Below are positions 51,754 through 60,828 of a stretch of 64,000 nt of DNA, piece after piece. This stretch comes from Caldilineaceae bacterium (GTDB taxonomy: Bacteria; Chloroflexota; Anaerolineae; Caldilineales; Caldilineaceae), in NCBI GenBank assembly GCA_022842065.1, contig JALHQH010000021.1, forward strand, positions 124,001 to 188,000, given 5' to 3'. Position 1 is the stretch's first letter. The number at the start of each line of letters is the position of its first letter. The notes beneath the pieces were generated by a model, which was given only the letters and a program-made list of their open reading frames with translations, made no database searches and was not told the origin of the DNA. The position numbers were made by a program, and so were the translations under genes.

Positions 51754-52880
51754 ATGTAGTCTGGCAGGCCAAAAAGCTTGATGAGGTAGCTACTCTTCAA
51801 AGAGGCTTTGATCTACCCACCCAGAATAGGAGCCGTGGACAGTACCCGTTGGTTAGCTCCAGCGGAATTAGCGATACACATAATGTGAGAGCAGTTCAAG
51901 GACCTGGAGTTGTTACAGGACGAAGTGGAAGCATTGGTAATGTATTCTTTATTGAAGAAGACTTTTGGCCACTGAACACCGTACTCTATGTAAAGAACTT
52001 TCACGGCAATGATCCTCGGTTTATCTTCTACTTACTAAAGCACTTTGACTTGAAGCGCTTTGCAAGTGGCGCAGGCGTGCCGACACTTAATCGTAATTTT
52101 GTTCATGACGAGTTAGTTAGTGTTCCCCCATTATCTGAACAACAGCGAATCGTCGGCATCCTTGACGAAGCGTTTGACGGCATCGCCACCGCCAAAGCCA
52201 ACGCGGAAAAGAACCTGCAAAATGCCAAAGAGTTGTTTGCAAGTCAGTTGCAGTCTGTGTTTATACCGCGCAGCGAGGGATGGGCGGAGAGGCGTTTCGA
52301 GGAGTTAGCGACTTTTCGGAATGGAATAAACTTTACCAGATCGAGCCGTGGCGACTCAATCAAGTTGGTTGGCGTTAAAGACTTCCAAAGCAATTTTTGG
52401 GCACCGCTCGATAACTTGGATACTGTTATCACCGATGGAACAATTTCAGATTTAGATTTACTAAAAGAAAATGACATTCTTTTCGTGCGGTCAAACGGTA
52501 ATATCGAACTAATCGGACGATGCCTTCTAGTTGGAGAAGTTGCTGACAAAATTACACATTCTGGGTTCACTATTAGAGCGCGCTTGAATGTCAGTAAGGT
52601 AATACCGAAGTATCTCTGTAACTTCCTAAAATCGAGTAGGGTAAGAAGGGAAATGATTAACAGCGGTATTGGCGCAAATATCAAAAGCCTAAATCAAGGA
52701 ACGCTTTCTAAACTTATTATACCAATTCCATCGAGAAATCAACAGCAACAGATTGTTGATCAACTTGATGCTCTTGATTCTGAAATCCAAAGTCTCGAAT
52801 CGATCTATCAACAGAAAATAGCCGCTTTGGACGAACTGAAACAATCACTGCTCCACCAAGCCTTCAGCGGAGAATTATAG
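51750..52880 (+). CDS. hsdS: Type I RM specificity subunit
   Basis: 376 aa with two target-recognition domains (about 1-150 and 180-335). They are separated by conserved helices: LSEQQRIVGILDEAF in the middle, NQQQQIVDQLDALDSEIQSL near the end. Each domain reads half of a bipartite site. It sits between hsdM and hsdR as one operon. Confidence 0.92.
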   Translation: MNVVWQAKKLDEVATLQRGFDLPTQNRSRGQYPLVSSSGISDTHNVRAVQGPGVVTGRSGSIGNVFFIEEDFWPLNTVLYVKNFHGNDPRFIFYLLKHFDLKRFASGAGVPTLNRNFVHDELVSVPPLSEQQRIVGILDEAFDGIATAKANAEKNLQNAKELFASQLQSVFIPRSEGWAERRFEELATFRNGINFTRSSRGDSIKLVGVKDFQSNFWAPLDNLDTVITDGTISDLDLLKENDILFVRSNGNIELIGRCLLVGEVADKITHSGFTIRARLNVSKVIPKYLCNFLKSSRVRREMINSGIGANIKSLNQGTLSKLIIPIPSRNQQQQIVDQLDALDSEIQSLESIYQQKIAALDELKQSLLHQAFSGEL

Positions 52881-52889
52881 GAAAGGGCC

Positions 52890-55217
52890 ATGAACGAAGC
52901 TGAAACCCGAGCTGAATATATTGACCCTGCGCTCAGGGCTGCGGGTTGGGGGGTGGTGGCAGGCAGTCGCATTCGCCGTGAATTTTACATTACGCCTGGC
53001 CGCATTGAGGGCCACGGACGGCGTGGCGACCGCCTCATGGCTGATTATGTGCTAGAGTATCGCAATACCAAGCTTGCCGTCGTGGAAGCCAAGGCTGATA
53101 CCCAAGCGCTGACCGAAGGGGTCGGCCAAGCGAAGAACTATGCCGGTAAGCTGGCCGTGCGCTTCACCTATGCCACCAATGGCCGCGGGATCTACGGCAT
53201 CGACATGGAAACCGGCAAAGAAGGCGAGATCGCTGCCTACCCAACGCCGGAAGAACTGTGGGCCCTCACCTTCACCCAACCCAATCCCTGGCGCGATCTG
53301 CTCGCTGCCGTTCCTACCCAGGATAAAGGTGGCTCCCATCCAAGCCGCTACTACCAGGAGATTGCTGTTGAGCGGGTGATGGAGGCCATCGCCAAAAATC
53401 AGCATCGGATCTTGCTCACCCTCGCCACGGGCACCGGCAAGACCTTTATCGCCTTTCAGATCGCCTGGAAACTCTTTCAATCGCGCTGGAACCTGAGCCG
53501 TGAACCATCCCGCCGCCCGCGCATCTTATTCTTGGCTGACCGCAACATCCTGGCCGATCAAGCCTACAACGCCTTCTCTGCCTTTCCTGAAGATGCCTTG
53601 ATACGGATTGCCCCCGACGAGATCAAGAAGAAAGGCCGCGTCCCGAAGAACGGGAGCCTCTTCTTTACCATCTTCCAGACCTTCATGAGTGGGCCGCTCA
53701 TGGATGGCCAGCCCTCTCCGTACTTTGGCGACTATCCGCCCGATTTCTTTGACCTGATCATCATTGATGAATGTCACCGCGGCGGCGCTAATGATGAAAG
53801 CACCTGGCGTAGCATCCTTGAATACTTTGCTCCTGCCGTACAACTTGGTCTTACGGCCACGCCCAAGCGCAACGACAATGTCGATACCTACGCCTATTTT
53901 GGCGAGCCGGTCTTTATCTACTCGCTCAAGGAGGGCATCAACGACGGCTTCCTCACCCCCTTTAGGGTCAAGCAAATTTCAACAACGCTAGACGAGTATG
54001 TTTACATGCCTGATGATACGGTGCTCGAAGGCGAAGTACAGGTAGGCGAGCGGTTCACAGAAGCCGAAATGAACAAGCTCATCGAGATCAAGGGCCGCGA
54101 AGCATATCGGGTCAAGCTCTTTATGGAGCAGATCGACCAGAACGAAAAGACGCTCGTCTTTTGCGCCTCGCAACTTCACGCCTTAGCCGTGCGCGATCTG
54201 ATCAACCAAATGAAGAACAGTCGCAACCCCAACTACTGTCAGCGCGTTACCGCGAAAGACGGTGCGCTTGGCGAACAATTCTTGCGTGACTTCCAAGACA
54301 ATGAAAAGCTGATCCCTACGATCCTGACCACCTCGCAGAAGCTCTCGACCGGTGTCGATGCCCGCAATGTGCGCAACATCGTGCTCATGCGCCCGATCAA
54401 TTCCATGATTGAGTTCAAGCAGATCATCGGGCGCGGCACTCGGCTCTATGAAGGCAAAGAGTACTTCACGATCTACGACTTTGTGAAGGCACACCTCCTT
54501 TTTGAAGACAAGGAGTGGGACGGCGAGCCAATAGCCCCAGAACCGAAGGAATCAGGCGGCAGTGGGCCAGCAGTGGATGATGGGCCTCATTCCCGGCGCG
54601 AACCGAACGAAGAACCCGTTGGGCGTCAGAGGATTGTGATCAAATTGGCCGATGGCAAAGAACGCCAGATCCAGCATATGATGAGTACCACCTTTTGGCA
54701 TCCCGATGGCACACCGATGACGGCACAGCAGTTCTTAGAAATGCTCTTTGGCAAGCTGCCGGACTTCTTTCATGATGAGGCCGAACTGCGGGCAATCTGG
54801 AGCGATCCGGTCACGCGAAAGAAGCTGCTCGATGGCTTGAGTGAGAAGGGTTTTGGTAATGCACAACTGGCCGAAATGCAAAAGCTGGTCGATGCCCAGC
54901 AGAGCGATCTCTTTGATGTTCTTGCCTACATTGCCTATGCTAAACCTGTCTTGACGCGTCTCGAACGCGCTGAGCAAGCAAAGGTGTATCTCGGCGGCTT
55001 CAGCACGAAACAGCAGGTCTTCCTTGACTTCGTGCTATCGCACTATGTCAGCGTTGGCGTCTATGAACTGGACTTGGAGAAACTCAACCCACTCCTTCGC
55101 CTGCGCTATCAGAACTCCATTATCGATGCTGTTGCCGACTTGGGCAGGGTAGATGAGATCAAGCACTTATTTATGGGCTTTCAGAAATATCTTTATCAGC
55201 AGCAGATCGCAGCGTAG
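52890..55217 (+). CDS. hsdR: Type I RM restriction subunit
   Basis: 775 aa, EcoEI-like in length. N-terminal PD-(D/E)XK nuclease (MADYVLEYRNTKLAVVEAKA), motor with LLTLATGTGKTFIAF (Walker A, about 178) and LIIIDECHRGG (DEXH, about 293), helicase motif VI QIIGRGTRLYEG, and the EcoEI_R C-terminal domain. Intact, ten bases after hsdS, so the RM operon looks functional and would protect or stabilise the element. Confidence 0.94.
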   Translation: MNEAETRAEYIDPALRAAGWGVVAGSRIRREFYITPGRIEGHGRRGDRLMADYVLEYRNTKLAVVEAKADTQALTEGVGQAKNYAGKLAVRFTYATNGRGIYGIDMETGKEGEIAAYPTPEELWALTFTQPNPWRDLLAAVPTQDKGGSHPSRYYQEIAVERVMEAIAKNQHRILLTLATGTGKTFIAFQIAWKLFQSRWNLSREPSRRPRILFLADRNILADQAYNAFSAFPEDALIRIAPDEIKKKGRVPKNGSLFFTIFQTFMSGPLMDGQPSPYFGDYPPDFFDLIIIDECHRGGANDESTWRSILEYFAPAVQLGLTATPKRNDNVDTYAYFGEPVFIYSLKEGINDGFLTPFRVKQISTTLDEYVYMPDDTVLEGEVQVGERFTEAEMNKLIEIKGREAYRVKLFMEQIDQNEKTLVFCASQLHALAVRDLINQMKNSRNPNYCQRVTAKDGALGEQFLRDFQDNEKLIPTILTTSQKLSTGVDARNVRNIVLMRPINSMIEFKQIIGRGTRLYEGKEYFTIYDFVKAHLLFEDKEWDGEPIAPEPKESGGSGPAVDDGPHSRREPNEEPVGRQRIVIKLADGKERQIQHMMSTTFWHPDGTPMTAQQFLEMLFGKLPDFFHDEAELRAIWSDPVTRKKLLDGLSEKGFGNAQLAEMQKLVDAQQSDLFDVLAYIAYAKPVLTRLERAEQAKVYLGGFSTKQQVFLDFVLSHYVSVGVYELDLEKLNPLLRLRYQNSIIDAVADLGRVDEIKHLFMGFQKYLYQQQIAA

Positions 55218-55280
55218 ACATAGCGCTTGCAGCATTCAGTGAGGTCTGAGCACAAACCGTACATACCAGAGGGCTAGCTT

Positions 55281-55487
55281 ATGGACAGTGCTACTATCTT
55301 TGCTCAACTCCGTGATGCACTGGCGGTGCTCTATCCTAAAAAGGAAGACGCACGTATCGTTGTTGCTGTTGCGGGCCTCAACTCCACTAACATTGCTTTC
55401 AACGCCAGCGCTCAGACTAACTTTCACAACGGTAAGCTATCTACTCAGCGAGATTCGCACATCAATAGCTCCATTTCCATAATTTGA
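55281..55487 (+). CDS. Truncated effector-associated domain (EAD1-like) fragment
   Basis: 68 aa. IFAQLRDALAVLYPKKEDAR followed by VVAVAGLNSTNIAFNASAQT and NFHNG matches the pattern of effector-associated domain 1, the small adaptor that links STAND and protease effectors in bacterial conflict systems. The last helices are missing and the tail (KLSTQRDSHINSS) is unrelated, so it is probably cut. It precedes two receivers and a CHAT protease. A related, longer protein lies at 61566-62135. Confidence 0.6.
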   Translation: MDSATIFAQLRDALAVLYPKKEDARIVVAVAGLNSTNIAFNASAQTNFHNGKLSTQRDSHINSSISII

Positions 55488-55522
55488 TACTATAGTTTTG
55501 CTATTAAAGGGCTAGGCGCTGT

Positions 55523-55933
55523 ATGTTTACTGAGGATCAATTGAAAGCATCAATTCTAATCGTTGATGATCAATACATAGTTAGGCAGGGTGTTGCTCGT
55601 CTTTTGCAGTTTTATGGGTTTGAAACCATCTTATATGCACATAGCGGCACTGCTGCACTAAAGATCCTTTTTGATCAAAAACCGTCCATAGATATCATGA
55701 TAATAGATCTAATCATGCCTGGAATGCATGGCGATCACGTACTAGATGTGATTTCCAATCAATATGAACTCTCTTTGAGCATAATAGTAATGTCTCATTT
55801 TCCAGTATCAGAAGGTCAGCTTAGGCGTATTTTGAAGTCACCAGGGGTAATAAGATTTCTACAAAAGGATTTTATTATATCAGATTTGGCCTCTGCTTTG
55901 CTTCAAGGGCTTTGCTGCAAACGCATTGGATAG
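55523..55933 (+). CDS. Stand-alone response-regulator receiver 1
   Basis: 136 aa, a single receiver domain. Acidic pair Asp15-Asp16 in ILIVDDQ, phospho-acceptor Asp62 in IIDLIMPGMHGD, Ser91 in the Thr/Ser position and Lys115 in FLQKDF. No output domain. No histidine kinase is in the window. Base composition is more AT-rich than the RM operon. Confidence 0.85.
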   Translation: MFTEDQLKASILIVDDQYIVRQGVARLLQFYGFETILYAHSGTAALKILFDQKPSIDIMIIDLIMPGMHGDHVLDVISNQYELSLSIIVMSHFPVSEGQLRRILKSPGVIRFLQKDFIISDLASALLQGLCCKRIG

Positions 55934-55956
55934 AATGGTTAGTGGTAGGTTACGAA

Positions 55957-56358
55957 ATGCCAACCAAAGAACAGTTGTTGACCACTATTTTAGTAGTTGA
56001 TGATGCAAAGAATTTGTGTGAAGCCTTCAGAGAGGTTTTACATTTTGTTGGCTATGAGTCGGTACTTATTGCAAATGATGGATTAGAGGCAACAAAAATT
56101 CTTACAAATTGCGGCTCTTCGATCACTGTCATGATAACGGACATTTTGATGCCATCTATGGATGGCTATGAATTACTGGAATGGATATCCAATAACTATG
56201 ATTCCCCACTAAGAACAATAGTTATGTCTGCTATGAGTGGTTTGTCTGAACGGCGTGAATTTTTCATGAAATTACCAACAGTAGTGAGCGTTCTTCCTAA
56301 GCCCTTTTCTCTTGATGTACTTTTGGAAACTCTGCGCCAATGCATTGAAATGCGATAA
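55957..56358 (+). CDS. Stand-alone response-regulator receiver 2
   Basis: 133 aa from ATG 55957 (MPTKEQLL). All receiver residues are present: Asp15-Asp16 in ILVVDDAK, Asp62 in MITDILMPSMDG, Ser91, Lys115 in VLPKPF. It is a divergent sister of receiver 1, presumably a tandem duplication. Its partner may be the CHAT protease downstream. Confidence 0.85.
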   Translation: MPTKEQLLTTILVVDDAKNLCEAFREVLHFVGYESVLIANDGLEATKILTNCGSSITVMITDILMPSMDGYELLEWISNNYDSPLRTIVMSAMSGLSERREFFMKLPTVVSVLPKPFSLDVLLETLRQCIEMR

Positions 56359-56466
56359 CCTATTACAGTTTGCACGTTGGGCTAGATTAAGCCTAGTGAT
56401 CACTCAACATTCGATTGTATCGGCAAGAGATGTGGCGGCCTAGGTTAATTAGAAAAGAATCAATAA

Positions 56467-57678
56467 ATGATGAATCCCATTAAAGTACTTGTACTATTTT
56501 CTAGCCCATCAGGGCTTACGCATTTACGACTTGATAGGGAAGACCGAGAAATAGAGTTGCTGGCCCGGCAATCAGGTCACCATAGCGTTGAGATCGTTCG
56601 ACGGCACGCTTCGACACCATCGGATTTTATTGATCTGATTGGAACGGGAGAGTTTGAAATCATACACTTTTCTGGTCATGGAGATTCAGAAGGTATATAT
56701 CTGGAAAATCCGGAAAACGGGCAAAACATAGTCCTAAACATTCATCTGCTCCGGCTAATTATGAGCCACCAACCTAACTCGAAACTCCGTGTGCTAATAT
56801 TCCTCTCATGTTTTTCGTCCCAAACTGTCGCTAAATTAATAGGTTACTGTCCATATATTATTGCAATTGAAGGTCCTACATACGACGCAGAAGCAACATC
56901 ATTTATTAAGCACTTTTATGCCTCATATTTTCAAGATCGCTCTGTACAGCGAGCTTTCGACAACGCGTCGCTACATATTCTAACAGGCGAAAAACCTGAC
57001 TGTGTGAAACCACAACTTATTCAGCGTGCCAAGCATAACTCCGAAGGAAAGTTAATCGTCGAAGCGACAATGACCATTTTCCCTGATGTGATGCACATAG
57101 ATTTGAGTTCAGTTGAAGGGTTACTAGACTCTCTTGATATGCCAAGAGAGCAAGTGCTAAATCTCATAGCGCGCAAAATCAAAATTCATGCATGGATTTT
57201 TGCTGTGCCTAGGGACAATGCCATTTTGTCAATTGGTGAAACCCTCATTGGAGAATTTTCCTGGAATGCAGCAGCAAATTTTATTGTTTGCAACAAGCTA
57301 TACTGTGTCAAAGAAGATGTAGACCCTAAGCACTGGGGTCTTTGGTCACGGTTGTTGTTGCTTTACAATGATCTCTGCGGCGAAACATACCGCTCTCCCT
57401 TTACTCGATCTGCTTCTCCTTCGCGCAAAGAAGTGATCGATAAAGGGCTAAGGCGAATGAATAAAGTCCATGCAGATATCGCACATGACGTAGAAGCTTT
57501 AATCCAAATGGGTTTCACAAAGGTTGGTCTATCATATTCCTTGGCAACATCATATCTAGAGTTAGCAAACGAAAAATTTAAGGAGTCAGACTTACCGATG
57601 ACAGTAGCTTACCTTGAATCTACCTTGAGTTCCCTCCATGATGCATTAAATTCGTCTTCTCCATCAATGCAACCGTGA
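56467..57678 (+). CDS. CHAT/caspase-like protease with unknown C-terminal domain
   Basis: 403 aa. The N-terminal 200 residues are a caspase-fold domain: KVLVLFSSPSGLTHLRLDRE, then IIHFSGHGDS with His71 and LIFLSCFSS with Cys115 as the dyad. Residues 230-400 are helical and not recognised. No TPR or STAND part is attached, so activation would have to come from partners: the EAD1 fragment and two receivers immediately upstream. AT-rich relative to the element core. Likely a defence or cell-death effector carried as cargo. Confidence 0.78.
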   Translation: MMNPIKVLVLFSSPSGLTHLRLDREDREIELLARQSGHHSVEIVRRHASTPSDFIDLIGTGEFEIIHFSGHGDSEGIYLENPENGQNIVLNIHLLRLIMSHQPNSKLRVLIFLSCFSSQTVAKLIGYCPYIIAIEGPTYDAEATSFIKHFYASYFQDRSVQRAFDNASLHILTGEKPDCVKPQLIQRAKHNSEGKLIVEATMTIFPDVMHIDLSSVEGLLDSLDMPREQVLNLIARKIKIHAWIFAVPRDNAILSIGETLIGEFSWNAAANFIVCNKLYCVKEDVDPKHWGLWSRLLLLYNDLCGETYRSPFTRSASPSRKEVIDKGLRRMNKVHADIAHDVEALIQMGFTKVGLSYSLATSYLELANEKFKESDLPMTVAYLESTLSSLHDALNSSSPSMQP

Positions 57679-57956
57679 CCTAAAGCACTTTACTGTTTTC
57701 AAGGTACTATACGCGTAAAATGGAAGCCAATATGGTGATGCTTGCGGAATCGATAGAGTGGCAGCTATTGACTGATGAAAACCCAGCTAGTTGATACTCA
57801 TTCTCATAAGAGGAACTCATGGCAGTCGATGACAGGCAACTCGACAAAGCCTACGTGGTTGACCAAGCCGCTTGAGCTTGCGGGGAGTGATTAACTGCTA
57901 TGTGCTCTAAGCGATAGGTTATTGCAGTTGTTGAAGAAGAGTCCACTAACACATGC
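57679..57956. other. Intergenic region after the CHAT gene
   Basis: No supported gene. A tiny frame at 57820 (MAVDDRQLDKAYVVDQAA) with GAGG upstream looks like the cut start of some protein. Nothing else is visible. Confidence 0.3.
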
Positions 57957-58030
57957 TTACTTCGCTAGGTAGCAAATTTGTCCACTCGGTAAATTTACCA
58001 AGTGGACAAATTTGCTACCTAGCGAAGTAA
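57957..58030. promoter_or_regulatory. 74-bp near-perfect palindrome containing site D
   Basis: Centre of symmetry is between 57993 and 57994. 36 of 37 base pairs match; only 57987/58000 fails. The core GGTAAATTTACC (57988-57999) is the shared motif of the element's dispersed palindromes, here flanked by arms starting TTACTTCGCTAGGTAGCAAA. It lies between the convergent CHAT and recombinase genes. Confidence 0.85.
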
Positions 58031-58058
58031 AGGCCGGAAGATGGCCAACAGCAAATAG

Positions 58059-59108
58059 TTAGTATGTGATCTTCACACCACGATTGCTCACTTTGCGTTT
58101 CTCTGCATATCTCATTGGCATTGCAAGAGATAACCAACCACCCCACGCAGCGGCAACTTGCAAATCGTTGTTCTTTACAACCTCATCAGCAGCAGTGTGT
58201 CTCAGATCGTGGGGTGACAGGTTCTCGACTCCAAAGCGCTGGCCGATTTCGCCAATGCGCTTGTTGATGGCCCGTACAGACATGCCACTGCTCGTCAACG
58301 CACCACTCTTGAGTGAACCGGCGATCAAGGGTGCTGTTGCTGGTCTATCGCCGATCAAGCACATGTACTCTGTCAGCGCGGTGTAGCTGTCTGCGGTTAG
58401 ATCGTGCAAATCGGTCGTGCTTGTCTTGAGCCGGTTGATCGTCAAGCTTCGGGCGCTCAGATCCACATTGGCCATCGTAAGCGCTGCTACTTCACTTACC
58501 CGCAATCCATGATCTAACATCAGGCATAGCAGCACCCGATCCCTGTAGTCAGATGGCCGGTTACACACCATCCCCTTGAGTTGCGCAACGATCCCACGCT
58601 TGACGAAGTTAGGCTCAGCTTTCTTATTGCCCACCCGCCTTACCTCGCGCTTGGCGTCGAGCCGCCCGATTTCTTTCTGGCTGTACCCGCTTACCGCAGT
58701 GATGCGCAAGTACTCCCCCTCGGCGATCATCCCTGCTTGTTGGGCAAGTTTGGCATAGGTGCGCACCGTGGATAACCGCACATTGACGCTATGGCCATCA
58801 TAGCCGGTCTTAAGCATCCATTGGCGATATGCGGCCACCAAGCCACCGGTAACAATAGCCCAAGCGCCGGGATGAACATAGAATGCTGCACCGTTCAACT
58901 GTACAGCACTGATCTCGGTGATGAATTGCCCAAAGAGCACCAGGTCAGCTTTCTGGCGGCGCAGGGTATTGTCCGCTTTGGTCTGTTGATAGACGCTGAA
59001 CACATTGTCGGCAAAACTCTGGTTTGCGGCAGCGGCCACCGCTTGCAGCCGTTCGATCTCATATTGTTGCAGGGTGTATTGTTCAAGCTTTTCGATCTGA
59101 GCTTCCAT
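58059..59108 (-). CDS. Second tyrosine recombinase (Cre/phage-type)
   Basis: 349 aa. Arg in DHGLRVSEVAALTM, Lys in INRLKTSTTDL, His/Arg in LSPHDLRHTAADEV, then WGGWLSLAMPMRYAEKRK with the nucleophile Tyr; the second His is replaced by Trp as in Cre and Flp-type enzymes. AAGGATTAATCA precedes the ATG. It opposes the other genes and ends 28 bases from the 74-bp palindrome. It could resolve dimers, invert DNA or come from a second nested element. Confidence 0.88.
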   Translation of the reverse strand: MEAQIEKLEQYTLQQYEIERLQAVAAAANQSFADNVFSVYQQTKADNTLRRQKADLVLFGQFITEISAVQLNGAAFYVHPGAWAIVTGGLVAAYRQWMLKTGYDGHSVNVRLSTVRTYAKLAQQAGMIAEGEYLRITAVSGYSQKEIGRLDAKREVRRVGNKKAEPNFVKRGIVAQLKGMVCNRPSDYRDRVLLCLMLDHGLRVSEVAALTMANVDLSARSLTINRLKTSTTDLHDLTADSYTALTEYMCLIGDRPATAPLIAGSLKSGALTSSGMSVRAINKRIGEIGQRFGVENLSPHDLRHTAADEVVKNNDLQVAAAWGGWLSLAMPMRYAEKRKVSNRGVKITY

Positions 59109-59205
59109 TGATTAATCCTTTTTAGTACTGATTTGTATAAATAATCGGTATCTATTTTCATGAAGTTTGACGCCAATGTCAATAGAAAATGACGATCAAT
59201 TTTGC

Positions 59206-59229
59206 CACTTGGTAAATTTTCCTAGTTGC
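59206..59229. promoter_or_regulatory. Palindrome site E (degenerate)
   Basis: CACTTGGTAAATTTTCCTAG: one base breaks the GGTAAATTTACC core. It lies about 100 bases upstream of the minus-strand recombinase start. Confidence 0.5.
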
Positions 59230-59549
59230 AAGGTAAAGCCAGATCATACAAAGGGTAAAGCCTTGTACAGAAGCCCATAAACGCTACAGAACACGCACCG
59301 CCACTACTCGGCACACACACAACAGATTGCCACGTAGCGCCCCACCACGGCAGCCAGGGAGCCACGCAGCCTAGTAGCCGGTACGCTGTGGGTAACACTA
59401 GATCGGGCAGTTGGGTCAGTGACATAGCCTAATAAGGGAAAGGCTTGAGGGAAACTCGCTGATCGATAGAGATGGATCATTCATCCTCTCCCCTATCAGG
59501 CAGAGACACAGCTTGCTGTTCCGTTATAGTAGGCAGGGAAGCAGTAGAT

Positions 59550-59570
59550 CAACTAGGTAAATTTTCCATG
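59550..59570. promoter_or_regulatory. Palindrome site F (degenerate)
   Basis: CAACTAGGTAAATTTTCC keeps the left arm and loses the right one. Confidence 0.4.
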
Positions 59571-59809
59571 TTTCGATGCAGTGATGATTGCCACAGATAA
59601 GGATCTGGGGAGATCAGTGTGGTGATAGCCACCAGAGAGAGCGAGAGACAAAAGTGTGCCGCTAGCAACTGGGGTAGATTGAGGAATATTGGTGGTTGCT
59701 ATGCTAACGGCTAGGGCAAGGGCAAATCACACGGCAACCCTTTCCATTAGGATCGATTCCCCTTTTTAGATCGGGCAGAAACTTGATGATACCCCCAATC
59801 CGCCAACTA

Positions 59810-59965
59810 AAAAACAAAAAGAGCTATACGAAATAATGGCAACTTATATGACTTGCGGGAAAACGGTACAACGAAATTTGGTGATCAAAAAACAAAAAGA
59901 GTTATATAACCGACAAAAAACACTACGTAACTTTGCCAAGTGGAAAACAAAAAGAGTTATATAAC
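59810..59965 (+). repeat. AAAACAAAAAGAG(T/C)TATA direct repeats
   Basis: Copies near 59812-59830, 59887-59910 and 59943-59965, the last two ending in the palindrome GTTATATAAC; a shorter relative follows site H at 60852. The third copy directly abuts palindrome site G (59921-59943, GTAACTTTGCCAAGTGG). They lie just upstream of a regulated promoter. Confidence 0.6.
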
Positions 59966-59997
59966 TCTACAGTTTCCCTACGGTTTCGGTAGAGCTA

Positions 59998-60026
59998 TTG
60001 ATATGTAGCGCAGATTGCGCTACAAT
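59998..60026 (+). promoter_or_regulatory. Promoter with embedded operator, leaderless transcript
   Basis: TTGATA (59998-60003), 17-base spacer, TACAAT (60021-60026). The predicted start coincides with ATG 60033. TGTAGCGCA (60004-60012) is inverted at 60016-60024 with a 3-base centre, filling the spacer and most of the -10, an ideal repressor site. Confidence 0.6.
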
Positions 60027-60032
60027 AGACGC

Positions 60033-60773
60033 ATGGCAAAAACAACACCAAATAGCTGGCGTCTGAGCAGCGAGGCGCTATTGTTGCTTCGGTCGCTATC
60101 GGATCAACTGGGAATTTCCCAGGCTGCGGTAATCGAATTGAGTGTACGCGAATTCAGCAAAACGAGGATCGACACAATGGACAAGAAAATCAAAATTCTT
60201 TCAGTTAACACAGAGCCGTTTTTGTATACCAACAGCGGACAGAGTGAGGAATCACATGCCATTCTGCGGATCTTTCCGGCAGAGCGCGCAGTCAAGATTT
60301 ATCAGGGCGTCAGCGACGCTAGCGGCCAGGAACCGCGCGACTATTTTCGCTACTGGATTACCGAACACCTAAGCGGCGACGATGACAGAGAACCGGGGTA
60401 TATAATGGTCAAGGAGAAACTCACTGAGTTCTTTGAGTCCCCGATTGCACAGACGTTGCTGGCGCAGATCTGTGACAACTATGTCACCTGGGATTTTCCA
60501 CACGAGGTTGGAGGGCGGCACACCGACGAATCGAGGAGAGCGCTCGAAGAACTTCTAGCCAAGATCGGAAAAATTCCAACTACGCAGCTACAGGCATGGG
60601 AGGCCTCGGAGTGGTTACAGTGGGTAGTTTACGAGGAACTAATCGCCCGTAGCGCAGCCGATTGGGTAGCAGAAGCGCGCTCGGATAGCGCGATCCTGGA
60701 CGAGTACGATGTCCGAAACTATATCGCTGGCAAGATCGCCGAACATGAGAAGGAAGAAGAGGAGGAAGATTAG
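60033..60773 (+). CDS. RHH-start protein of unknown function, probably self-regulated
   Basis: 246 aa from ATG 60033 (MAKTTPNSWRLSSEALLLL). Residues 1-45 look like a ribbon-helix-helix/CopG-type domain (LSSEALLLLRSLSDQLGISQ, AAVIELSVREF). The rest is acidic and helical, ending in EHEKEEEEED. The operator inside its promoter suggests autoregulation. A TTG at 60015 would extend it through the operator and is unlikely. The main domain is not recognised. Confidence 0.65.
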   Translation: MAKTTPNSWRLSSEALLLLRSLSDQLGISQAAVIELSVREFSKTRIDTMDKKIKILSVNTEPFLYTNSGQSEESHAILRIFPAERAVKIYQGVSDASGQEPRDYFRYWITEHLSGDDDREPGYIMVKEKLTEFFESPIAQTLLAQICDNYVTWDFPHEVGGRHTDESRRALEELLAKIGKIPTTQLQAWEASEWLQWVVYEELIARSAADWVAEARSDSAILDEYDVRNYIAGKIAEHEKEEEEED

Positions 60774-60788
60774 GGCCGCAATCCACTA

Positions 60789-60826
60789 TTAACCGATAAC
60801 GGCGATCCTTCCCCGTTATCGGTTAA
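60789..60826. terminator. 14-bp stem hairpin after the RHH-start gene
   Basis: TTAACCGATAACGG (60789-60802) pairs perfectly with 60813-60826 around a 10-nt loop. No T-run. Confidence 0.45.
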
Positions 60827-60828
60827 TA

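Larger units (their letters stand above)
59109..59997. other. Long non-coding region with sites E, F, G
   Basis: About 890 bases without a supported gene. It holds three degenerate copies of the element palindrome and three AAAACAAAAAGAG repeats. The middle (59240-59500) shows nothing recognisable. Confidence 0.5.
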
